Shown here: positions 50,640 through 62,083 of the stretch, piece after piece
How positions within the stretch are numbered: the first letter of the stretch is position 1
Layout: each line of letters begins with the position of its first letter
NCBI RefSeq assembly: GCF_031755915.1
Contig: NC_083388.1
Location: forward strand, 16,555,001-16,619,000
Reading direction: 5' to 3'
Length of the DNA: 64,000 nt
Source of the DNA: Ziziphus jujuba
Lineage: Eukaryota; Streptophyta; Magnoliopsida; Rosales; Rhamnaceae
Translations under genes and position numbers: made by a program
The notes under the pieces: model-generated
What the model was told of the DNA's origin: nothing
The model's input: only the letters and a program-made list of their open reading frames with translations
Databases searched by the model: none

Positions 50640-51125
50640 TGTTCTACCTATGACTCCCATGATGAAATTGGATGTGATAAATTATCAGAAGTGGAAAAAG
50701 ACCTTGGTTATAAATTGGACATTTATGAAATTGGATTTGCTTTTAGAGATAGATTCACCCAAGATACTAACTAATGATAGTAGTGCATTAATTAGGAAAC
50801 TTATGAGGATTAGAAGCATTCTAACAAGTGCTGCATGATGATGATGGAGAATTACATGGATGAAGCTATATATGCTAGTATTCTTAAGGTTGATATAGCA
50901 AAGGAACTTCTTGAGGAGATAGGAAAGAAATTTATCAAATTTGATATGAATGAGAAGCATTATTATTTGAACCTTTTGAATAATACTAAGTATGATGATG
51001 CTTATTAGATAGGAGAAAGGAAAGAGTACTTCAATGAAAGGCGTGGCTACTGCAATAAAGTTGGACACAAAAAGATAGAGTGTTGGAATTTAAAGGAAAA
51101 GCAAGAGAAGAAAGATAATATTTTA
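50640..51125 (+). pseudogene. Copia gag remnant
   Basis: VINYQKWKKTLVINWTFMKL and later a broken nucleocapsid knuckle (GYCNKVGHKKIECWNLK, first Cys lost) at about 51044-51095. Frame breaks between them include stops near 50836 and 51008. Confidence 0.75.
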
Positions 51126-51311
51126 ATGATTGAGACCAATATTAGTAATGTGCCTATGAATACTTGGTGGTTTGATACTGGAGCAATAATTCATGTTGCT
51201 AATTCATTACAGGAGATGATAAGGCAAAGGAGGCCAACCAATCTTGAGCAGCATGTTTATATGGGAGAGAACTCAAGAGTGAAGGTGGATATCATAGGAC
51301 AATCAAGTTGA
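51126..51311 (+). pseudogene. Copia aspartic protease remnant
   Basis: NTWWFDTGAIIHVAN contains the D-T-G active-site triad in the typical WW(I/F)DTGA context. The frame ends at 51311 and continues shifted at 51308. Confidence 0.85.
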
Positions 51312-52770
51312 AGCTTGCCACTGGATATGGTTTAGAATTACAAGAAATTTCATATGCACCCTCAATTAGGAGGAATTTGTTATCTATTTCACTTTTGGAT
51401 AATCAAGGTTTTAATTTTTTGTTCGGGAATAATAAAGTTGAGAAGTATATAAGGATGGAAAAGTTGTTGGTTTGGGAACTTTATGTGGCAATTTATATAT
51501 GGGCTTGATTTATTTAATAATAGTCCTAATTATTCTGCCGATTCTATTGTTGCCCCTATTGTTGCTTTTAAACATCCAAAAGTTAATGATAATTCTTCAA
51601 TGTTGTGGTAATAAGCGTTTGGGACATATTTATAGGCATAGAATGGAAAGATTAGTGAAGGATGGAATACTTCATAATCTTGTTTTTTTTTCTGACTTGT
51701 CTACTTGTGTTGAATGTGTAAAAAGGAAATTAACTTCCAAGGTAAGAAAGGATAAGATAGTAAGGTGTAGAGATGTTTTAGAATTAATCCATATTGATGT
51801 ATGTGGACCTTTTACTCCAACTGCTTTGGGTGGTTATAGGTATTTTATTTACCTTTATTGATGATTTTTCTCGTTATGGACATGTTGAGCTTATCCGTGA
51901 GAAGTTAGATTCTTTAGTTGCTTTTAGGAGTTTAAGGTAAAGATGGAGCTTCAAAAGAATAAGAAGATAAAGGCTGTGAGGTCTGATAGAGGTGGTGAAT
52001 TTTATAGCAGATATGATGAGATTGGACCGAACACAGGGCCATTCGCAATTTATTTACGTGAGTGTGGCGTTGATGCGCAATATACAATGCCTGGTACACC
52101 TCAGCAGAATGGCATAGCTAAGAGGAGAAATTGCACTTTGTTGGACATGATGCGATCTATGTTGGCAAATTCTAGCTTGCCAGATTACTTATGGGGAGAG
52201 GTTTTTTTAAGGATGGCTGCTTATATTTTGAATCAAGTTCCAAGTTAATCCATTCGTAAGACTCCTTTTGAGTTGTGGTCAGGGAGAAAGCCTAATTTGC
52301 ATCATTTTCGAGTATGGGGCTGCAAAGCTGAAGTAAGAATTTATAATCCCCAAATTAAGAAGTTGGATCCTAAAGCTATAAATGGGTATTTTGTTGGCTA
52401 TTGTATAAGATCTAGGAGTTCAAGATTCTTTTGTCCATTTCACACCACGAGAATTATTGAATCATACAGGGCTGTTTATTTTGAAGATGATTTTGGATTT
52501 GATGATAGTAATGGTCCAAGAGAGCCTCAATTTAGAGAAGAAAATGTATTCACTCCCAGTGTTGTAGTTCCTGATAGAGATATTATTAATCCAGTAGCTG
52601 ATAAACCAGTAGTTGATCAGGATGAACCCATCATTGAGGAGCAAAATATCCTAGCTATTGTAGATGCTAATGTGCCTTTGAGAAGGTCACAAAGGACTAG
52701 GAGGTCAGCTATTCCTGATGACTATGAGGTTTACTTGCAGGAGCATGATTTTAACATAAGTGATGATTAA
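51308..52770 (+). pseudogene. Copia integrase remnant
   Basis: GAG-pre-integrase and zinc region (KRLGHIYRHRMERL, CVECVKRK) at 51600-51730, core IHIDVCGPFTPTALGGYRYF at 51785-51850, then a frameshift. The core resumes with VRSDRGGEF and TPQQNGIAKRRN at 51970-52125, where the catalytic Glu of the usual NGxAER is Lys. The C-terminal FRVWGCKAEVRIYNP and GYFVGYCIRSRSSRFFCP follow. A TAA at 52246 and a TAA at 52768 interrupt. Confidence 0.88.
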
Positions 52771-53607
52771 GATCCAGTCACTTATGAGGAAGCCATAAGC
52801 AGTTCGTATTCAAATTTTCGGTTGGATGCAATGGAAGATGAAATGAAATCCACGGCATCAAATGGTGTTTGGGACTTGGTTGAGTTATCATTGGGTAGCA
52901 AGCCTATAGGGTACAAATGGGTCTTTAAGATTAAAAAAGACTCTAATGATCAAGTAGAGAGGTATAAGGCTAGACTTATAGCCAAAGGGTTTAGCCAAAA
53001 GGAAGGAATTGATTACACACAGACATTTTCTCCTGTATCCACAAAGGATTCTTTTAGAATCATTATGGCAATTGTGGGACATTATGACTGAGAGTTGCAT
53101 TAGATGGATGTCAGAACTGCTTTTCTGAATGGTGATTTATTTGAAGATGTGTATATGATTCAACCAGTTGGCTTCCAGTAAACAGGGAGAAGTAAATTGG
53201 TTTGTAAGCTTAAGAAGTCAATTTATGGTCTTAAGCAGGTTTCGAGGCAATGGTATCTTAAGTTTGATGAGGTTGTCATCCAAAATGGTTTTAAGGAGAA
53301 TGTTGTTAATAGATGCAAATATATAAAGGTTAGTTGGAGCAATTTTATATTTCTGGTGTTGTATGTTGATGACATACTTCTAGCTACTAATGACATTGAT
53401 TTGTTGGCTGAGACCAAGCAGATATTGTGCAACCATTTTGATATGAAAGATCTTGGAGAGGCTTCTTTTGTTTTAGGCATCAAGATTGTTCGAGATAGTA
53501 CTAATTATGTGTTGCAATTGTCTCAAATAGCCTATATTGATAGAATCTTTAAGAGATTTGATATGTATAATTGTTCTCATGGAAGTGTATCGATCATAAA
53601 AAAGTGA
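52771..53607 (+). pseudogene. Copia reverse transcriptase remnant
   Basis: IGYKWVFKIKKDSNDQVERY, KARLIAKGFSQKEGIDYTQT, DVRTAFLNGDLFEDVYM, KKSIYGLKQVSRQWYLKFDE and the catalytic FLVLYVDDILLATND are present in order. Stops fall after GHYD (53089), after ELH (53099) and after GFQ (53179). Confidence 0.9.
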
Positions 53608-53639
53608 AAGATTTTGTAAGGATCAATGTCCCAAGAATG

Positions 53640-54340
53640 ATAAAGAGAGGATGGCGATGAGAAATGTTCGCTATTCTTCAGCATTGGGTAGTTTGATGTA
53701 TGCTCAAGTATGTGTACGGCCTGATATAGCTTTTGCTGTGGTTGTGCTGGGTAGATTTATGAGCAATCCTGGTCCTATTCATTACCAAGCAGTTGAGTAG
53801 GTCTTTAGGTATCTTCAGAGTACTAAAGATCATATGTTGACTTATCAACGTACCAACTCCCTAGATGTTGTTGGTTATAGTGATGCAGATTATGAAGGCT
53901 GTCGGATGATAAGAAATCTACCACTGGGTATATATTTATCATGGCAGAAGGTACTGTATCTTGGCGCAGTGCCAAACAGTTAGTGACAACATCCTCGACT
54001 ATGGAGGCAGAGTATATGGCATGTTATGAGGCTACTAGTCATGCAATTTGGCTTCGAAATTTTATTTTGTGACTTGGGAGTGCTTGAATCCATTGAGAGG
54101 CCTATTATGATGTATTGTGATAATACTGCAGCAGTGTCTTTCTCCAATAATTTAAAAGGTACTCCTGGTGCAAAGTACATTGATGTTAAGTATTTTGTGG
54201 TTAAGGAGAAAGTTGAAGAAGGCCTCATTACTGTAGTTCACACGCCTACTTACAGCATGGTGGCAGATCCACTAACCAAGGCCTTACCCGTAGACATATT
54301 TGAGGAGCATGTGTCCCGTATGGGATTGTTAGAGAGCTGA
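53640..54340 (+). pseudogene. Copia RNase H remnant
   Basis: SALGSLMYAQVCVRPDIAFA, VGYSDADYEGC, MMYCDNTAAVSFSNN and ADPLTKALPVDIFEEHVSRM appear across two frames, with a frameshift near 53905 and stops near 53980. It ends at a TGA at 54338. Confidence 0.88.
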
Positions 54341-54886
54341 GACTGCTGTGGGTCAGTGGGAGTTTGTTATAATTTCTGCAGTAATATCCATGTTAAGTAT
54401 TATTTATTTATTTGAGTATTTTGATACATTGATGTATGTGGATCATTATATATTTATAAGATGATTTATTACACATATTATTGCTCTTATGTTTACAGGC
54501 CTGTTGAGACTATTAGTCTATATATATGTGTATGTTGATCCACAGGTACCATGGTGAGTCCCTACTACCTAGTTTGGATATATTGTTGTATTCTGTCGAT
54601 ACACAATGTGCTCGGATGAAATGGTATTGTGTGTTGGGGGATCGCACATGGTTAGGTAAATCTCTATTACCTAGACTGAGTTTATGACATGCAAAGTGCT
54701 CAGTTGAAATGGTATCATGTTTTGGAAGATTTACTGAGAGAATCTCTACTGCTTGGTCTAGTATATTGTTGTGCCCTATCGGTATGCTATATATTTAGAT
54801 GAAATGGCATTATGGTTCGGGAGATTCTGTAGTAAGTGAGTTTGGATTATATATATGATGATGACTATGCAGTCCAAATGGGAGAA

Positions 54887-55390
54887 TGTTAAATAAATTA
54901 ATAATTGTGGACTTAGCATAATCAATTACTCACTTACATGACCTATTTATGTCATTAATAGGACTGACTTATTTGAATATTTTGTAATAGGGCCCTTGGT
55001 CACACACTCTCTATAAGACTCCAGTTGGTCTATTGGACTGGAGGACCAACTCTCTTTATAAACCCATTGACTTATCCATATTTTTCTAGTAGTATTATAT
55101 TATTAAATTATTGGTATTTTGTGTGTGTTAAAATTAATGAGTAAGTGTGACTTGCAAAAACTATAAAAGGTCTAGGGCAAGCAAACAAATAGATGCCATA
55201 CGGTATTTTAATATTAGGGTTTTTAAAGATCTGAGAGTGATTTGAGAGTAGTGTGTCCAGATACACTATTTTACATTATTTTCTATTTTGCAGGATTAAA
55301 AATTTAATTTATCAATGACTGTGTTTGAAAGTTAATAATTTATGATTTATGCAATTTATTATGTATGTTTAAATCCGTAAAAATCTAACA
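54887..55390 (+). repeat. 3' LTR of the plus-strand copia element
   Basis: Preceded by the purine tract aaatgggagaa. Ends AAATCTAACA followed by the taact target duplication. It differs from the 5' LTR at about one position in ten and carries a small insertion near its end. Confidence 0.95.
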
Positions 55391-55395
55391 TAACT

Positions 55396-56182
55396 GTCTA
55401 AGTTTGTATTCCTATAAATAAACATTTTTTATATGTAAACTGTCTATTTAGCTTTTTCTGCTTTTTTTTTTTTTTGGTAAATGTTCTTTCTAGTTGAAAA
55501 TTGGGTTCTTCTTTATCTCTTTCGTTTTCTTTTTTCTTTTCCTTCTTATGAATCGTTATTTTTATTTTTAATTTCTTTCTCTGAATCATTTGTTTGTGCA
55601 TAGTTTTTCTTCAGCTTGAGTTGGGTTCTTATAATCACATGAAATGGGGATAACCATTTTGAATATGGTTGTGTAGGTCCGGCAACAATGTCTAGTTGAT
55701 GTTTGACCAAGCCTTTGTCAAGAGCCCCAAACAAAAATTTGATATTAAATATTTCAATAAATATGATATATATATATATATATATATATATTGAGATCAA
55801 AACAAGGATGCATCATTAGACAATGACAAAGTAGCGATTTAATATAGTGAGAGAATGTGGAGAGAGAAAGTAGATAGAGAAAGTGGAAATTCATTTTTAT
55901 TAAAGTCTAATTAATCTAGTTTATATTGAATAAATAACAATGAAGGATAATTTTTGTCAAAATAATATCTTTCACCTTTAATTTCATTCCATACCTCATT
56001 CCATTCATTCCATTCCATTCCCTCTTCAATTCTTACAACCAGGTACTATTTTTTAGCTGGAGAAAAACACAATCATATACCTTTCCCTCTCCACTCGTCT
56101 CCTATATTTTCTGCACCTCTTCTGTTCCTTCGGCCTTTGACTGCTGGATCTGATCTAGTTTATCGATCTCATCGAATATATT

Positions 56183-56217
<35 letters not shown>

Positions 56218-57370
56218 GTCAAAACCCTTGGATTTTGTGTTGTGTGTACGACAAGTTGTTGAACCACGGTTTAAAAATATGGATAATTTATCTTGTTTTA
56301 AAAACATAATTTCCATTGATCAAAAAAATAATAATTATAATTTTTATCAAAATTTCCGAAACTTTGTATCATATGTATTATATTGATAATATCCAACATA
56401 TTTCTTCAACTATAGGAAATCTAGATTCCTAAACTTATTTTCGATCGAAATTTGGCATAATTTCTCCTACCAAGGGCAATTATTTGTGGATACCGGTCAC
56501 TAGAAGAGAGATTTCAATGCATACTTTAAAAGCACATTTTTTTTTCTTATACATTTACATTTTAGTCAACAATTTTATAATATTTATCAATATTTTCAAA
56601 AATTCTATCAAAAATATTTATTAAATTTATTTTTTTAAAATGTTATTAATATTTAGTATAGATTAAAAAATTAATTATTAAGAGATTAGTATTTGATATA
56701 TACTTTTTTTGCATATTTTTTCATAAATAATATTAATAATATCATATAGCACTTAAATTCTTTAATTAAAATAACTATAATATACATTCAATATTTTTTC
56801 AATTTCTATAGTTAAGCTAGTAATTAATTGATTAAATAACAATAAAAAATTTAACCTTTATATTTCTTACACTTCATATCTGCTTGATATAGTTTATCAA
56901 ATTAAATCTTTTCCTTGTAAAGCTTTTCATAATAAATATTTTGAAAAAAAAAAAAGAAAAACTTTTACTGAAAATCTAATATATATTTAGTTATAAATAA
57001 AAAAAACTACATTGAATGTTTGTTAGATTTTCCATATAAATTAAAAAAAAAAACATTTTAAAGAAGTTCAAAATTTTAATCGATTTGAAATAATTTAAAA
57101 TAAACTATGTTTTATCAATAAATACTTATTAATTATTATCAAACATTTTAATTTTTTTAAAAATAAGTTTTTGACAAACAAAAAGTACTTTTTGACTAAA
57201 AAACACTATACCAAACATACTCTTATCTACAAATCTCAATCCTTGCATAAACAAAAGACCGTATAAACTACCTTATTAGATAATTAGTTTAAAATAATAA
57301 AAACGCATTTTGTCCATGATCAAAATTTTGTAATTACATTTGCACTACCATGCATCTCAAGTATTTTGGT
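55396..57370. other. AT-rich spacer after the OTU locus
   Basis: No gene recognised. It contains TA tracts at 55766-55791 and 56183-56212 and, at 56050-56175, a block that is repeated near 60360-60500. Confidence 0.5.
56050..56175. repeat. Dispersed repeat, copy 1 (partner at 60360-60500)
   Basis: Both copies run ctcc-ctcgtctcctat, then ctcctctgt, then gatctagtttatcgatctca. The second copy carries an extra partial repeat of the last block (gtttatcgatctcat). They flank the F-box pseudogene on either side in the same orientation. Confidence 0.75.
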
Positions 57371-57895
57371 TCTCAGATCAGCTGGGCACACCCGAGACAA
57401 TGTTCTTCATGTCGACTATCAAATTCATCTTTACCCTCGCACCATCTTTCTCTTTTTCTCCGAAGACTTGAAGGCATAAGCTGAATGATTATTTTCTCCG
57501 CTGATACATACTTGAGTAAATGCAGCACAAACTCAATTTCATACAGGCACCCACCAAAACAATTAAACTCTATCACCTTAAGGCATAGAAATGATTGCTT
57601 CCCATTCACCTCCCTCACTTTGTTCTTCGCTTTGTTAGAAGTATGTTTATGTAACAACTGTCATAACCATATTCAAATAAAAAATCACTTCAAAATTTTT
57701 CCATACAATAAATATAATATATATATATATATATATATAAAGAGAATAAAGCTTGTCTCACAACCTGATTTTTTAGATCCTTTGCACTTAACAATTTTTT
57801 AACCCAAATTTATAAAATTAAAAGTCAGAATTCAAAACCTAAATGGAAAAAAAATCAGATTGTTATAAAGTTATCTTGACCTGAGACTAACCACA

Positions 57896-57926
<31 letters not shown>

Positions 57927-57962
57927 TAAACTAACCATATATATATATATATATATATATAA

Positions 57963-58100
57963 TGGTCTCCCAGGGAATCTAATATTATTGCAGATTTTGT
58001 TTGTAACTGGTGCATTAGGAATGGAGTTTCTGGTGCAGTGGACGCTAATATTCTTCCTCATGTCTTTTTGTCCTTAGCCTCCCGGGAGTGTGGTTCTTAA
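57963..58100 (+). mobile_element. LINE-type 3' fragment: RNase H tail with A-rich end
   Basis: An uninterrupted plus-strand frame of 45 codons to a TAA reads WSPRESNIIADFVCNWCIRN, then GVSGAVDANILPHVFLSLAS. This resembles the C-terminus of the RNase H domain at the end of plant L1-type elements (PRExNxxAD motif). A T/G-rich 3' region and an A-rich tail (gcaaaaataaaaataaaaat, 58168-58187) follow. The 5' part is missing, as is usual for such elements, and its left edge meets a TA tract. It lies in opposite orientation inside the F-box pseudogene. Confidence 0.6.
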
Positions 58101-58794
58101 ACCACCTCATCTTTTGTTAGCTGTTTGTAGCTTTTCTGGGTTTTGGTTTCAATACACGTTTCTTTTAGCAAAAATAAAAATAAAAATTACTGATATCCTG
58201 CGGCTTTTAGAAAGACGAAACAAACTGTTAAAAAAGAAGTAAGGATGTTCACACCGTAAAGATGTGTGTGCGTGTGCGTGTGCGCGTATATATATATATA
58301 TATATAAATATATCAAATTATTAAAAATATATGGCGACTACCTTTAGGCCATTAAAATTTACCGGGAAGTCCAAATTTGTCGAACTGCCATAAACATAAA
58401 CATAACAGATTGTTATGCCACTCACAATTTTTCTCATGGTATCGCATAAGATTAAATCACTTTTTTATTTTATTATATAAAAAAGGATAAATTCACTTGA
58501 ACTAAGATTTATCGTTTGCGAAACAAAAGTATGCACGCCTATTGTTTGGATTTGTAGATTAAATAAATAAATATTTGTATACTGGTACTGACCTCGACTA
58601 AAAAAGTATTCAAGAAATGACCAGCCTTTAGGTACCAGCAAACGGTGACTTGATATTTGAAAGCCCAGACTCATAATCAATTCCACATGCTCAAACTTAC
58701 CAACTCAAAGAAATTGAAGAGACTCCTCCGAAAAGTCCTAAACTTTTATATTCCTACACATAAACAAAATAAAAAATTAAAATTAAAACTAAAA

Positions 58795-58815
58795 ACACCA
58801 AAAAAAAATGAAAAT

Positions 58816-58852
<37 letters not shown>

Positions 58853-58877
58853 AATAAAAAACAACAACAACAACAAC
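58795..58877. repeat. (AAAAAT)n / (CAA)n simple repeat
   Basis: A-rich low-complexity run with units aaaaat and then caacaacaa, within the F-box pseudogene LRR region. Confidence 0.9.
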
Positions 58878-59689
58878 CTACCAAAATCTGCAGAGTAAGT
58901 CTTTTGATTTGTTTCAATGGAGTTCGATAAGAGTCAAATTTCAAATGCCCACAGTCGATGCCAAGAATTAGATGGGAGAGATTTGGAGCAGAAGATATGT
59001 TAATGCTTTGCATAGGAAAAGCACCAATTATTTTTATTGTATTGAGAACATTCTTTTCAGAGGAGAATTCAAGGTGTTGCAGATTCATGTTCTCCCTTCC
59101 AAGTATCTAAGATTGGGAGCCGAAATAACTTTCAACTAATCAAGTTTACCCGCACGTAAAAGAGAAAACCGTTCAAGAAACGGAGAGTTAGAGAACAAAC
59201 GGTTAATAACGTTCTGAGTCATATATAAACCGTTTATATACAATGAGGCAATAAAAATTATCGGCAAGAAAATTAGCATCGTAACTCGTAGGATTGTCAA
59301 GACGTAGACAGAGCTTTTTGACATGTTTTTTGGCAGCAAAATCCAACCATGTCTTTGTATGATGAGAATCTACCTTTGAAACTAAACTGGTAGCAAATAA
59401 TGAAAATTCATCCAGTGTTGGTGCCTTGTGCAATTTCAATACTTGATACACCTCATTTATGCAATTGTCTCTAAAATCCCTCAACTTCTTTGAAGGCAAC
59501 TGTTCTGCGAATTTCAGATCAACCTAGGCATGATCGGAATAGTGGACTTCCAAATCTTTTGTAATCGCCTAGAAACCACACTCATTCTCGCTGCTTCTTT
59601 CACCGTCATCCAACACATAATTGATCCAACAATTTCATCCGGTAGTCTACTTAGGTTGTCTTCACCTGCTAATTAACGTGTTTTCAACT

Positions 59690-60157
59690 CACCTTTTTTT
59701 TTTTTTTTTTTTTTTTGTAATAAAAAATTAAACTGCCCAACGTAGAAAATTTTAAAAAAAAAAAAAATTTCTCTAAAACAAAAACAAAACACAAAACAGC
59801 CTTGTATTTATTTGGCTGGACTATAATAAAATTTTCCTTTTTGAAAATTTTCAAGAAAGTACTGGTTTATTTTCTTTATTTTATTTTATTTTATTTTTTG
59901 TGTAGACCGAGAAAATTCATACCTTCAAATTAGCATGATTAAATAAAAGAATAAAAAACACAACAGACCAGAACTTAAACGCTTACCTTCAGCCCCCAAT
60001 TTTTCCCCTTCTACATCTGCCCCTCCAATATGTATTTACTATTTTTCCCCTTCAACATGTATTTTTTTAGCTCAGGAGAAAATTCGTATGTTCAAATAGA
60101 AAATTAAACTATGAATATGTTGCTTTTATAATAATAATAATAATAATAATAAAGTAA

Positions 60158-60188
<31 letters not shown>

Positions 60189-60400
60189 CATTAAGAAGAA
60201 ATAAATTTAAAAAAAAAAAAAAAAAATACATAAGTTAAACAGTTAGCTACCTTCAGCCTGTTTTTCCCTTTCAAGATCAGCCTCCTCTTCGACATGTATT
60301 TATTTGGCTAGAAGGAGGAAATCCGTCCCTTCAGCCTCCTTGTCGCCATGTACACCTTTTTTTGGCCGGAGAAAAAACAAAGAGAGCTATTTATCTACCG
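59690..60400. repeat. Degenerate repeat family upstream of the F-box pseudogene
   Basis: Related blocks of the type cttcagcc...tttttccc...acatgtatttatttggctgg-aga-aaatt recur at about 59800, 59990-60085, 60240-60320 and 60335-60375. They are mixed with ATA/AAT trinucleotide runs at 60129-60185. A short open frame at 60304-60591 overlaps the last copies and looks fortuitous. Confidence 0.6.
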
Positions 60401-60520
60401 GTCCTCTCCTCTCGTCTCCTATCCTCTCGGTACCTCCTCTGTACTTTTGGGCACTAACTGATCTAAATCGATCTAGTTTATCGATCTCATCCAGTTTGTA
60501 TATAAATAGTTTATCGATCT
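60360..60520. repeat. Dispersed repeat, copy 2 (partner at 56050-56175)
   Basis: See the partner block. This copy has tcctctcgtctcctatcctc, acctcctctgtac and gatctagtttatcgatctca, with tttatcgatctcatc repeated again 35 bp later. Confidence 0.75.
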
Positions 60521-61213
60521 CATCTAATTCAACGATCCACATAGTCTTTATTAAAAATTTCATAAATACTTTTATTTCTCAAGTTACATAAATTTTTTTT
60601 AATATTTAAGAGTTGTTAGATCAATTATTAAATATCTTTTTAAGTTTTTAAAAAAAAAAATATTAATTCTGTCAACCATCAACTGTGAAATAGTTGAAGA
60701 CAGTTGAAGTTAGTTGAAGTTTGGTCTAAAATATATATATTTTTGCGTTTTGATTATTAAACTATTTTTCATGTACGTTTTACCGGAGTTCAAAGATTAT
60801 AAGAGCTAATAAACCAAAATCGAAAGTTCAAAGATTATAAGAGCTAATAAACCAAAATCCAAATATATATAAGTCATCATCATCTTTGTTCACTTTTCAT
60901 ATTTTATGAAAATATAATATTATTTTAATTTTATTCTAGTTTAACATTGTAAATATCAAATCATCATTTATGATCAAATGTTAAATTTTTAAAATTTTCT
61001 AGTTGAAATTATCTATTTAATTTTTTGTTAATATGATAGTTTTTATCTAAACCTACCATATATATTGTAATAGATTTATTATCTAAATATTTCTTTTGTC
61101 AAATTTTATCTTGTTTTCAACAATTTTGTTGTTATTTTTCTAATCAATTTATGTAGGCCACTTTTAATAGAAGGCTATAGGTGGATAATTAAATTCGAGA
61201 AATCAAGCAAAAG

Positions 61214-61330
61214 TCTATACAATAATATATAAAAGTAAGATAGTGAGCAAAAATTTTTACCTTATGTCATTCTTATATTCATTTTGTTTTCCTCCAAAAG
61301 CATTAAAAAAAAATTAAAATTCAGAAATAA
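61214..61330 (+). mobile_element. Helitron-like 5' terminus, third example
   Basis: TCTATACAATAATATATAAAAGTAAGATAG matches in layout the ends at 2158 and 2956, and the next 60 bases share the block cctccaaaa-attaaaaaaaaatt with 2956. The preceding base is G, not A. No matching hairpin and CTRR end was found before the window ends, so the element is truncated, diverged or extends beyond 64000. Confidence 0.45.
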
Positions 61331-62046
61331 AATTATCTAAAAATTCCACAATTGTAAAATCATTATCATATATCATCTTTATATTTATTTTATTTTCTTA
61401 CAAAAGCATTACAAAAAAAATTGAATCCAGAAATAAAATTATTCGAAAATTTTCATAATCTTAATACAACTTAAAAAGAATAATTTGATTTTGATTTTTA
61501 AAAATTTTCATAGCGTGTGGGTATTATCAAGATTCTGCTATAAATCCTTACAATAACGTGTAAAACGGTTTTAGCATAATTTATATAAATAACATCTCCA
61601 CAAATAATTTACATAAATAATATTCCCACAAATAAAAATTCCACAATTTTCATAAAGTTTGGAAGGAAAAATTTAATCTTGATTTTTAAAAATTTTCATA
61701 ATATGTGGGTATGAAGATATAATTTTGGTAATGGAACGAAACTTGGCAAAAAGAATTTTTTTATCTCCTTATTTGGTTTCTTTTTGAATTTTTGAAAGAT
61801 AAGATAAAAAAAAAATGTATATGATAAAAAAATATTTTTATTATTAAAAATATTTTACACAAAAATTCCATACACTAATACATATTTATATGTGGATATG
61901 CAATAAATGTAACTTCATTATAAAATAATAAGATTATTATATTGCAATTAATAATGAGATTGATTTTTTTAATCAAAAATTTAAAATGATAAAGCATTCG
62001 TTTCATTATTTTTCAAAAAGACTCAAAATGTACTTATATTTATATT

Positions 62047-62083
<37 letters not shown>

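Larger units (their letters stand above)
48447..55390 (+). mobile_element. Ty1/copia retrotransposon, full length but inactive
   Basis: The element is bounded by direct LTRs (48447-48941 and 54887-55390) and a perfect 5-bp target duplication, taact, at 48442-48446 and 55391-55395. Internal order is primer-binding site, long leader, gag, protease, integrase, reverse transcriptase, RNase H, purine tract. Many stops interrupt the polyprotein. By eye the LTRs differ at roughly 50 of 495 positions (about 10%), mostly transitions, so the insertion is old, though younger in appearance than the minus-strand copia. Confidence 0.95.
57374..59675 (-). pseudogene. F-box / LRR / FBD protein gene, decayed
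   Basis: F-box proteins of this plant class are substrate receptors of SCF ubiquitin ligases. On the minus strand, 59520-59660 gives an F-box (LSRLPDEIVGSIMCWMTVKE, AARMSVVSRRLQKIW). A one-base frame change follows near 59520. Then come the linker and first LRR (VDLKFAEQLPSKKLRDFRDN, KTWLDFAAKKHVKKLCLRLD), a second frame change near 59270, and IFIASLYINGLYMTQNVINR to FLERFSLLRAGKLD with an in-frame TAG at about 59136. More LRR follows (NLQHLEFSSEKN, INISSAPNLSHLILGIDCGH) at 58880-59088. The C-terminal FBD (FLCLKVIEFNCFGG, IEFVLHLLKYVSAEKIIIQL) is at 57440-57590. A LINE tail lies between LRR and FBD. The start codon is not resolved. Confidence 0.75.
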
